A model generated the notes under the pieces. It was not told the origin of the DNA and did no database searches. It worked only from the letters and a program-made list of their open reading frames with translations. From positions 1 to 64,000 of the forward strand of contig JANQPH010000039.1 of NCBI GenBank assembly GCA_028285405.1: 64,000 nt of DNA, read 5' to 3'. The position numbers were made by a program, and so were the translations under genes. Origin of the DNA: Thermoleophilia bacterium (GTDB lineage Bacteria > Actinomycetota > Thermoleophilia > Miltoncostaeales > Miltoncostaeaceae). Positions 25,235 to 33,168 of this stretch are shown one piece after another. The first letter of the stretch is position 1. Each line of letters begins with the position of its first letter.

Positions 25235-26800
25235 TCAGCTGGGTGGTGCGGCGGGTGCGGCCGGCGAGGGCGCGTCGTCTCCGGCAGGGCGCGTGGACGG
25301 GCGGTAGAGCAGGCCCACCGCCATCGTGGCGGCGGCGACCACGACGTTCAGGATCATCGCCGCGGTCAGGCCCGTGAGGAACGCGTCGTTCACTGTCGCC
25401 TGTGCCTCTCCGGCGAGCGCCGGAGACAGCTCGCCGAGGCGTGTGACCGCCTCCTCGGACCCCGACAGGAGGCCCTCGACCTCGCTCACCTCGGACGCGG
25501 GCAGACCCGACTCGGACACGGCGTCCTCGAGGTCGTTGTTCTCGACCGTCTTGAAGACCAGGCCGACGACGGCGAGCCCGAACGCGCCGGTGACGAACTT
25601 GGACGACGACAGCATCCCCGAGGCCACGCCGGCCTTCGAGTCGGCCACCGCCGACATGCCGCCCGCGGTCGAGATGTTGTAGGCCCACACGTTTCCGATC
25701 GCGAAGACGACGTACGCGACGGTGACCAGCGCGACCCCGGTCGTCTGGTCCGTGCCGAGGAAGATCGCGATCAGCGGCCCGACCCCCATCAGCCCGATCC
25801 CGATCGTCATCCCCATTCTGATCCCGAGCTTCTCGACCGCGGTCCCGGTCTTGATCGACGCGACGATGAAGGTCACCGAGAGCGCCAGGAAGACCAGCCC
25901 GGCGTCGATCGCCGAAAGGCCGAGCACGTTCTGCAGGTAGAGCGTCATGAAGAACGTGAACGAGAAGAAGAGCCACTGGCTGATCGCGCCGAGCACCGCG
26001 GTTGTCAGGTAGGCGCGACTTCGGAACAGCAGGAAGTCGACGAGCGGCTCGGCCAGGCGCAGCTCGAGGAGGACGAACGCCACGAGCGCGACGCCCCCAC
26101 CGATCAGCGGCCAGAGGACTCCGGGTGAGGTGATGCTGGAGTCGTCGAGCTGCTGGATCGCGAAGACCACCCCGACGAGTCCCGCGGTCACGAGGACGAA
26201 GCCCACGATGTCGAGCCGCCTCGACGCCGTCTCGTCCCGCGACTCCTTGACCAGGATCCAGACCATGGCGAAGGCGATCACGCTGATCGGGATGTTCACG
26301 AGGAAGAACCAGCGCCAGCTCGCCAGGTCGGTGAGGATCCCGCCGAGGATCGGTCCGGCTGCCGCGCCGGTGACGCCGGTCGCGCTCCAGATGCCGATCG
26401 CTTTCCCGCGCTCCTCGGCAGGAAACGCGTTGCTCACGACCGAGAGCGACTGCGAGAAGAACGCCGCCGCGCCGATGCCCTGGGCGGCCCGTCCCACGAG
26501 CAGCACCCCCTCGTTCGGAGCGATGCCCGAGATGATCGACGCGGCTCCGAAGATGGCGACCCCCGCGAGCAGCACGAGCCGTCGCCCCACGATGTCGCCG
26601 AGCCGCCCCACGGGCAGGAGGAAGGAGGCGAACGCCAGCAGGTACACGTTGATGACCCACTGGAGCGTCGTGGTCGAGACGCCGAAGTCTCGACCGATCG
26701 TCGGGAGGGCGACGGTGAGGCCGTTGATGTCGGCCGTGAGCATGAAGAGGGGCATCGTCATCGCGACGACGATCAGCCACTTCTCGCTCAGCCGTCTCAC
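25235..26800 (-). CDS. MFS drug exporter, DHA2 (EmrB/QacA) type
   Basis: 521 residues and about 14 transmembrane helices. The first helix carries TADINGLTVALPTIGRDFG, followed by LQWVINVYLL, GRLGDIVGRR (motif A) and the motif-C-like GPILGGILTDLASWRWFFLVNIP. A long loop near the C-terminus is unusually acidic. I chose GTG 26800 behind GGAGGGG; the upstream frame is a shadow. Divergent from the LLM oxidoreductase over 71 bp. Confidence 0.9.
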   Translation of the reverse strand: MRRLSEKWLIVVAMTMPLFMLTADINGLTVALPTIGRDFGVSTTTLQWVINVYLLAFASFLLPVGRLGDIVGRRLVLLAGVAIFGAASIISGIAPNEGVLLVGRAAQGIGAAAFFSQSLSVVSNAFPAEERGKAIGIWSATGVTGAAAGPILGGILTDLASWRWFFLVNIPISVIAFAMVWILVKESRDETASRRLDIVGFVLVTAGLVGVVFAIQQLDDSSITSPGVLWPLIGGGVALVAFVLLELRLAEPLVDFLLFRSRAYLTTAVLGAISQWLFFSFTFFMTLYLQNVLGLSAIDAGLVFLALSVTFIVASIKTGTAVEKLGIRMGMTIGIGLMGVGPLIAIFLGTDQTTGVALVTVAYVVFAIGNVWAYNISTAGGMSAVADSKAGVASGMLSSSKFVTGAFGLAVVGLVFKTVENNDLEDAVSESGLPASEVSEVEGLLSGSEEAVTRLGELSPALAGEAQATVNDAFLTGLTAAMILNVVVAAATMAVGLLYRPSTRPAGDDAPSPAAPAAPPS

Positions 26801-26871
26801 GTTCCCCTCCGGCTCGGTCCGGCGCACGGTATCCGGCCGGCGAGGGCCCCGCACCCCGCTAGTCTCGCCGC

Positions 26872-27924
26872 GTGAGCCGCGCTCCGCGCCTCGGTCTTGC
26901 GCTCGACTACGCCCGGCCGGCGGGACCTCAGGTCGAGGCGGTCGCACGGCTGGACGCGGCCGGCCTCCTCGACGAGGTGTGGGTACCCGAGGTCTACGGC
27001 GCCGATGCCCCGACCGTGCTCGGCTACCTCGCGGCCAGGACCGAGCGGGTGACCCTCGCCGCCGGGGTGTTGCCGGTCTACTCCCGGTCGGCGGCGCTGA
27101 TCGCGCAGACCGCCGAGAGCCTCGACGAGCTGTCGGGCGGGCGGGCGCTCCTCGGTCTGGGCACCTCCGGCCCGCAGGTGGTCGAGGGCCTTCATGGCGT
27201 GCCGTTCGCGCAGCCGCTCGCGCACCTGCGCGAGACCGTCACGGTGTGCCGCCAGGCCTGGCGGCGCGAGCGGATCGGCAGCGTCGGCGGGCCGCGACCG
27301 GTGCCGCTTCCACCGGGACGCGGGACCGGTCAGGGCAAGGCGCTGCGGCTGATCGGTCGGCCGCGGCGCGACCGGATCCCGATCGCGATCGCGGCGCTCC
27401 GACCGGGCGCGGTGGAGCTGACCGCGGAGCTGGCGGAGGGCTGGTTTCCGATCTTCTACGCTCCCGAGGCGGCCGACATCTGGGACGCTGCGCTCGAGCG
27501 CGGGCGGGCCCGTCGTGACCCCGCGCTCGGCCAGCTGCGGCTGATCGTGGGGATGGCGACGGCGATCGGCGACGCGGACGAGACCGAGGCGGCTCGGGAC
27601 GACGTCCGGGCGGAGCTGGCCCTCTATGTCGGCGGCATGGGCTCGCGCACGCAGAACTTCTACGCCGAGACCGTGTCGCGGATGGGGTTCGCCGACGCGG
27701 CCGAGCGGATCCAGTCCGCGTTCCTCGCGGGCGACAGGGAGGGTGCGGTCGCGGCCGTGCCGGACGACCTCGTCGCTGCGCTCTCGCTCGTGGGCAACGC
27801 CGAGCACGTGGGTGCGCGGATTGCGGCGCTCCGCGCCGCTGGTGTCGACACGCTCGTCGTTCGCCCCGCCGGTGTGGATCCGGAGGTGGTCGTCGAGCGG
27901 CTGGCGGAGCTGCTCGCCAGCTGA
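26872..27924 (+). CDS. LLM-class F420-dependent oxidoreductase
   Basis: 350 residues, luciferase-like TIM barrel. Family signatures include LDEVWVPEVYGADAPTVLGYLA near the N-terminus, LGTSGPQVVEGLHG and IAIAALRPGAVELTAE. Actinobacterial members of this class usually take F420H2, though FMN is possible. Substrate unknown. GTG start, followed at once by a strong terminator. Confidence 0.85.
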   Translation: MSRAPRLGLALDYARPAGPQVEAVARLDAAGLLDEVWVPEVYGADAPTVLGYLAARTERVTLAAGVLPVYSRSAALIAQTAESLDELSGGRALLGLGTSGPQVVEGLHGVPFAQPLAHLRETVTVCRQAWRRERIGSVGGPRPVPLPPGRGTGQGKALRLIGRPRRDRIPIAIAALRPGAVELTAELAEGWFPIFYAPEAADIWDAALERGRARRDPALGQLRLIVGMATAIGDADETEAARDDVRAELALYVGGMGSRTQNFYAETVSRMGFADAAERIQSAFLAGDREGAVAAVPDDLVAALSLVGNAEHVGARIAALRAAGVDTLVVRPAGVDPEVVVERLAELLAS

Positions 27925-27930
27925 GAGCGA

Positions 27931-27959
27931 ATGGACCGGGGGCGGCGCCCCCGGTCCAT
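27931..27959. terminator. Bidirectional terminator
   Basis: A perfect 13-bp stem, atggaccgggggc/gcccccggtccat, with loop ggc, lies between two convergent genes (stops at 27924 and 27973). Confidence 0.85.
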
Positions 27960-27972
27960 CGCGCCACTCCGC

Positions 27973-30900
27973 CTACGAGAAGATCGGGAAGATCCGATCG
28001 TTCACGCCGGGGTTGTACGGCGCAGCGCCGATCGGCGACTGCTCCGTGACGAACTCGGCGAGTGCCTGCTGAGTGGACAGCCCCAGGCCGACCTGGTTCT
28101 TGTCGGTCAGCACCGGGTACTGGTCGCCCCCGCCAGCGTTGAAGCTGTTGATGGCGAGGTTGATGCTCGGCGCGCCCGCCTCGGGCACTCCGCCGGTGAT
28201 GAGCGGGGTACCGTCGGCCAGCGCCACGTCGATGACCCGGGAGCCCGGGTTGGTGACCGCCCCGCCCGAGTCGAACGTGCGCGGCTGCGCGGTCGGGTCG
28301 TAGCTGTAGGTCAGGCCGGCGACCTGAGCGAACCGTCCGGTCCCGCTGCCCTGGCGGACGACCTGCCCGCCGACCACCACGACCTTGGAGACCGCGTTCT
28401 CGAGGATCTCCTTCAGCTCGGCGGCCGAGATGTCCTCGACGACCGTGAGCGTGTTCCCGAACGGGAAGATGTCGAACGTCTTCCCCTCGGTGAAGTTGCC
28501 CGTCGCGACGCTGTCACGGATCCCGCCGCCGTTCTGGATGGCCACGTCGACGCTCGTGCCGAACGACGGCGCGAGCTCGTTCGCCTTGTCCAGGATGGCG
28601 TCGGCCGTGAAGTTCCCGAGGTTGGTCTCGCCTGAGCGAACCGCGTCCGCGGAGCCCTCGAGGTCGACCGTCGCCTGTCCGAGCACGTTCGAGTCGATCG
28701 CGGCGACCGCGTCGGTGACCGGCTGGACCACCCGGTTCTGGATGTCGGCCCGCGGCTTGACCTCCTTGCCCGAACCCTCCGGGAAGTTGGCGATCGGCCC
28801 CGAGTCGGGGTGGACCATCACCAGGTCGCCGTACTCGTCGAACTCGATGACGAGCCGGCCGAGGTACTGGTACTGGCCTGGCGCCGTGACGACCGGGACG
28901 TCCTTGCCGGTCTTGTCCTTGGCGAGGATCGGGTACGGGCGGGTCGGGGTGTCGCCCGGGAGCAGCTCGTCGTCGGCGTTGGCGAGCAGCTCGTCACCGC
29001 CACCGGCGACCGCGGCGTCGACGCCCTCGACCTTGGTGAGCAGGTCGATGTCCTCGTCGACACCCTGCAGGTGGCTCGCCAGGATGATCTTGTCGACCTT
29101 CCGCGTGCGAAGACGGTCGATCTCGCCCTGGACCGCCGGCGCGACCATCGTGTCGACGACCACGTTCCGCGGGCTCGAGATGAACGGCAGGTTCGGCGTG
29201 GTCGCCCCGATGATGCCGATCCGGTAGCCACGCACCTTGACGATGGTGCTCTTGGCGATCCGTCCCCGGTCCTGCAGGTCCTTCAGCCCCGGCTCGGCCG
29301 AGACGTCGAGGTTGGCCGACAGGAACGGCACCCGTGAGCGCGCCGGCGACCCGCTGCTCTTCTGGCGGAAGCTCCGGATGAAGCCCTCGAGCACGTCGGG
29401 ACCCAGGTCGAAGTCGTGGTTCCCGATGACCATCGCGTCGTACTTGATGAGGTCGTACGCGACGGCGTCGTAGAACGGACTCCCCGGCGGGAGGCTGAGG
29501 CTGGCGTTCAGCTCCTTGCCGGGCAGGATGTTGTCGCCCGCCGAGACCAGGAGCTCGCTCCGCATCCCGCGCTCGCCGTACTCGCTGTACGCCTCGCCCT
29601 TCGCCCGGTGGGCGATGGTGCCAAAGCGCGCGACGCCGCCGTGGTCGTCGCCCGGCAGCAGGTCCGACTCGCCGTCGTTGTGGTGGAGCAGCGAGAGCGT
29701 CAGCTTGTCGCTCGGCTTGGGCGCGGGCTTGACCCGGCCCAGCTTGACCAGGCGCGACTCGTGGCCGCCACCGTCGTTGTCGACGTTGCCCCACAGGACC
29801 CGGTTTCGCCCGTGGCCGGCCACCGCGAGCCCCTCGATCTTCTCGAACGGGGCGAACTCGTCGAGCACGTCCGCATAGAAGTGCTTGCGGATGACCTTGC
29901 CCTCGACGTCCTCGGGCGTGGTGCCGGCCGGAAGCGGCTGGCCGTCCGTCGACTCGACGTCGTCGAGCGAGAACTGGTAGATCCGCTTGACCTCGGCCGC
30001 GCCGCCCTGCTCCTTGTCGCGCTCGATGACCGCGTACCGGTCACCACCGAGGTTGACGATCTCGGACAGGCCGACCCAGCCACCGGCGGCCGGCGGCAGG
30101 TCGAGCGGATAGAGGAAGAACTCCCACTCCTCGGTCATGAGGTCGTACTTGGCGATCCGGGTGTGCAGGCGACCGCCGACCTGGGGCTCGCCCTCGTACT
30201 CGCGCTGGATGACCGCCAGCAGCGAGCGGCCGTCGTCGCTGACGGCGATGCCCTCGAAGCCGTTCTTGCGGACCACGCCGCCGCCCGGCGAGTCGATCGC
30301 GGGCGGAAGCGAGATCTCCTGCGTGACCCGTCCGCGCCGGTCCACCTGGACCAGGAGGTTGGGACGGTAGGCGCTCTCGCCGAACTTGGCGTTGCCCTCC
30401 TGGGCCAGCCAGAAGCCGCCGCGGTAGCCGTACCGCTTGGCCTGGGCGCCGTGGTAGGTCATGAGGCGCTGGGCGCGGTTCGCCGCGCGGGTCTTCCCGC
30501 GCCGCGACGCGTCCCGGTACTGCGCCTGGGCACGACGGTTCGCGCGACGGTGCGTCTCGGCGCGCTTGGCCCGCGTCCCCTCGATCGAGGTGTCCGCGGT
30601 GATGCCCTCGAGGTCGTACGCCTGCTGCTTGCCGTCCTTGGTGATGGGACGGGTCGACAGCCGGGCCTGGGTCCCGCGCAGGTTGATGCGGTACAGCTCG
30701 CTCTTCAGCGCGGAGTCGGGAACACCCCAGAGGCGGTGCTTGGAGCGGGGGTCACCCGAGAGGCCGGAGATCGCGGCGAAGCCGTCCTCGTCGCTGCGTG
30801 AGCGCAGCAGCGGGCGCTTGTGGGTGCCGCGGTACCGGTACGGCACGGCCCGGAAGATCGTCAGGTTCCCGGACTTCTCGTCGGCGGTGACGAGCAGGTT

Positions 30901-32211
30901 CGCGTTCGGGATCGCGACGAGCCCCTCGGGCGCGACGCCGGTCGGCAGCGTCTGGACGAGGCGCGGCGGACCGTTCTTGCGAGCGCGGTACACGCCGACG
31001 AACGAGCCGCGCTCGGAGCCCACGAAGTAGAACTCGCGGTTCCCGTAGACGCCGGTCTCGATGCCCTCGACCTCGATGCCCTTGTTCTCGGCCCGGTCCT
31101 CGGGGAACTGACCGATCCGCACGGACTCGTCCTCGAGCTTGCCGCGGTCGTCGCGGATGAGCGTGCCGTCGGGCGTCCACATGCTCCAGCCGCGACCGCC
31201 GGTGAAGTTCTGCTCGCCCTCGTCGGCCGAGAGGATGTACTTGCCGTTCCGGGTGAACGCGATCGCGTCCGCCGCCCGGGCTCCGGCGTTGTCCTCGCTG
31301 GCGACCGACGACGGGTAGCCGTCCGCGAAGTCGATCCGCTCGTCCTCCTTCAGGTCGGTCGTCCGCTGGGAGGCGGTGCCGGTCGAGAAGATGGACGTGA
31401 CCGCTCCGGCCGGGTTGCCCTGCAGGGCGACCTCGGCGTCGATGACCGCCATGCCGTTGTTCTCCTGCAGGCTCACGGCGGCGTACTTGCCCGAGACGTC
31501 GACGTACTCGGGCTGCGGGTCGTCGGGGAAGAGCAGGCTCGGATCGGCCGGCAGGTCGACCTTGTGGACCGCGTCGCTTCCGAGGTCGATCACCTGGACG
31601 TTGCCCGGGGCGCTGATGTCGTTCGGGTCACCCGGGTCCTCACCGTCGGTCAGCTTGCCGTCGCCGTCGACGATCACCGGCTCGTTCTCGACCGCGACGA
31701 CCGCGAACTGGCGACCGCCGAGCTCGCCTGTGGCGACGGAGTCGGGTCCGGCCGCCTCGGCCTCGCTGCCGGCGAGGGTGATCTCCTTGGCGATGGTCAT
31801 CGCCGCGAGGTCGATCACCACGACCTTGCCGGCGCGCAGCACCGGCACCTCACCCTCCTCGAGGGTCGAGGTCTGCACCGAGACGACGGCCCACTTGCCG
31901 TCCTTGGTGATCGCGACGCTCGTCGGCTCGCCACCGACGTCGATGGTCGTGAGCTGGTTCGGGCTCTTGGGCCTCGAGATGTCGACGACACCGACCGCGC
32001 CGGCGGAGGAGTCGGTGTAGTAGAGGGTCTTGCCGTCTGGAGTCGCGGCGACGATCTCGGCGACGCCACCTCCCGGGACGTTCCAGTTCGTGAGCGGCGC
32101 GAACGACTTGATCGCTCCTCCGCCGCTTGCGAGCGCCGCGGGCGCTCCGATCAGCACGGCCGTTGCCGCGACCGCGATCGCGCTGCGTCGACGTACGAGA
32201 CGTCGCCTCAT
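27973..32211 (-). CDS. Secreted propeller / phytase-like / 5'-nucleotidase fusion protein
   Basis: 1412 residues. A signal peptide (MRRRLVRRRS then a hydrophobic core ending ALAS) is followed by a beta-propeller (about 35-490, LVIVD/choice-of-anchor type, with repeats such as GKTLYYTDSSAGAVGVVDIS). Next is a phytase-like esterase domain (about 500-870; YDLEGITAD, FEGIAVSDDG, KIEGLAVAG). A 5'-nucleotidase metallophosphatase domain (from about 880; LLHHNDGES, GDNILPG, GNHDFDLG, ASHLQGVDEDIDL) and its C-terminal domain (QNGGGIRDSV, FPFGNTL) end the protein. ATG 32211 with GGAGG 7 nt upstream is better than the earlier in-frame start. Likely exported and phosphate-releasing. Confidence 0.85.
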   Translation of the reverse strand: MRRRLVRRRSAIAVAATAVLIGAPAALASGGGAIKSFAPLTNWNVPGGGVAEIVAATPDGKTLYYTDSSAGAVGVVDISRPKSPNQLTTIDVGGEPTSVAITKDGKWAVVSVQTSTLEEGEVPVLRAGKVVVIDLAAMTIAKEITLAGSEAEAAGPDSVATGELGGRQFAVVAVENEPVIVDGDGKLTDGEDPGDPNDISAPGNVQVIDLGSDAVHKVDLPADPSLLFPDDPQPEYVDVSGKYAAVSLQENNGMAVIDAEVALQGNPAGAVTSIFSTGTASQRTTDLKEDERIDFADGYPSSVASEDNAGARAADAIAFTRNGKYILSADEGEQNFTGGRGWSMWTPDGTLIRDDRGKLEDESVRIGQFPEDRAENKGIEVEGIETGVYGNREFYFVGSERGSFVGVYRARKNGPPRLVQTLPTGVAPEGLVAIPNANLLVTADEKSGNLTIFRAVPYRYRGTHKRPLLRSRSDEDGFAAISGLSGDPRSKHRLWGVPDSALKSELYRINLRGTQARLSTRPITKDGKQQAYDLEGITADTSIEGTRAKRAETHRRANRRAQAQYRDASRRGKTRAANRAQRLMTYHGAQAKRYGYRGGFWLAQEGNAKFGESAYRPNLLVQVDRRGRVTQEISLPPAIDSPGGGVVRKNGFEGIAVSDDGRSLLAVIQREYEGEPQVGGRLHTRIAKYDLMTEEWEFFLYPLDLPPAAGGWVGLSEIVNLGGDRYAVIERDKEQGGAAEVKRIYQFSLDDVESTDGQPLPAGTTPEDVEGKVIRKHFYADVLDEFAPFEKIEGLAVAGHGRNRVLWGNVDNDGGGHESRLVKLGRVKPAPKPSDKLTLSLLHHNDGESDLLPGDDHGGVARFGTIAHRAKGEAYSEYGERGMRSELLVSAGDNILPGKELNASLSLPPGSPFYDAVAYDLIKYDAMVIGNHDFDLGPDVLEGFIRSFRQKSSGSPARSRVPFLSANLDVSAEPGLKDLQDRGRIAKSTIVKVRGYRIGIIGATTPNLPFISSPRNVVVDTMVAPAVQGEIDRLRTRKVDKIILASHLQGVDEDIDLLTKVEGVDAAVAGGGDELLANADDELLPGDTPTRPYPILAKDKTGKDVPVVTAPGQYQYLGRLVIEFDEYGDLVMVHPDSGPIANFPEGSGKEVKPRADIQNRVVQPVTDAVAAIDSNVLGQATVDLEGSADAVRSGETNLGNFTADAILDKANELAPSFGTSVDVAIQNGGGIRDSVATGNFTEGKTFDIFPFGNTLTVVEDISAAELKEILENAVSKVVVVGGQVVRQGSGTGRFAQVAGLTYSYDPTAQPRTFDSGGAVTNPGSRVIDVALADGTPLITGGVPEAGAPSINLAINSFNAGGGDQYPVLTDKNQVGLGLSTQQALAEFVTEQSPIGAAPYNPGVNDRIFPIFS

Positions 32212-32399
32212 CAGCCAACCTCCGATGGGGTCAGGTGCACGGGTCATGCGCCGCCCGAGACGGGCACCGGCGGCGCAGTCGCCGACGCTATGGCCGGCAC
32301 GGGGGCGGTCGGGTTACAGGGCTGTCGAGGGCCCGTGACAACGTGTCACCGGTGTCCGCTCGACCTCACAGCCCGTTGGCGAGAAACCCGTGCGTGTGG

Positions 32400-32933
32400 C
32401 TAGGTGAACCGGGGCACGCGCCGGAACGCGACGCTTCCGTCGGTTGAAACCTCGCACTCGTAGACACCCAGGTGGCTGAGGGCGCGGACGCGCCAACCTG
32501 CCCCCGCGGACTCGACCCGCTCGATCTCGATCTGTTCCGGATCGTGCTCGAGCGCGACGCCCAGGTGCCAGCGCACGAGGTCGACGGCGTCGTCCTCGGT
32601 CACGCCGACCGCGACCGCGTCGTCGATCGCCCGAGACAGCGCGTCGGCGAGCGCCGACGCGGGGCCGTCGTCGAGGACGTCCCGGCGCATCGCGATGTCG
32701 ATCTCGAGGGCGGCCCCGGACTCGTCCCAGGTCGTCTCGGTGTACTGCTCGCCGAACACGTGGGGCGTTCCCGACAGGCCGGCGGCGGCGATGAGCGCCT
32801 CCCGCAGGACGGGTCGATCGATCTCGCGTCGCCCGTGAACGGTTCGCGCCCACCCGCTCGTCACGGTCGCCGGCTCGGGGTCACCCTCCGGGTGGCCGGT
32901 GATCCGGACCGAGAGCTCGTCGATCGGTGACAT
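32400..32933 (-). CDS. Hypothetical protein
   Basis: 177 residues, not recognised, apparently soluble. The pattern is alpha/beta with two acidic helices (ALADALSRAIDDAVAVGVTEDDAVDLVRW is one continuous stretch here only in outline) and a beta-rich C-terminus (GVYECEVSTDGSVAFRRV). I start it at ATG 32933; the longer frame is Arg-rich and not protein-like. Lies 188 bp upstream of the fusion-protein gene in the same orientation. Confidence 0.6.
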   Translation of the reverse strand: MSPIDELSVRITGHPEGDPEPATVTSGWARTVHGRREIDRPVLREALIAAAGLSGTPHVFGEQYTETTWDESGAALEIDIAMRRDVLDDGPASALADALSRAIDDAVAVGVTEDDAVDLVRWHLGVALEHDPEQIEIERVESAGAGWRVRALSHLGVYECEVSTDGSVAFRRVPRFT

Positions 32934-33168
32934 CGCGAGGCAGTTTGACAGCCGGGCTGCCGCCGGATCCGCGACGTCGTGGGGACGCTCCGCGCCGGAG
33001 GGCGATACCCGCGTGACAAGTCCGTGATGCCGGCAGCAGGCCATCTGCGCAAACCCGCCAAGACGGCGCGCGCGACGGGTCGGGCTGGAACAGCGGGACA
33101 CATTCGCGCCACTTGCGCGACTCCGGGTCGAGGCGACGCTCACGCCTCACCCCGGACTGGAGGTCAGT

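Noticed and set aside
23979-26780. 933-codon minus-strand open frame
   Set aside because: Arg/Gly-rich out-of-frame shadow of the MFS exporter and the lipoprotein, both of which have clear features.
32934-33168. TTGACA at about 32944 as a plus-strand promoter for the nuclease gene
   Set aside because: No plausible -10 at the right spacing.
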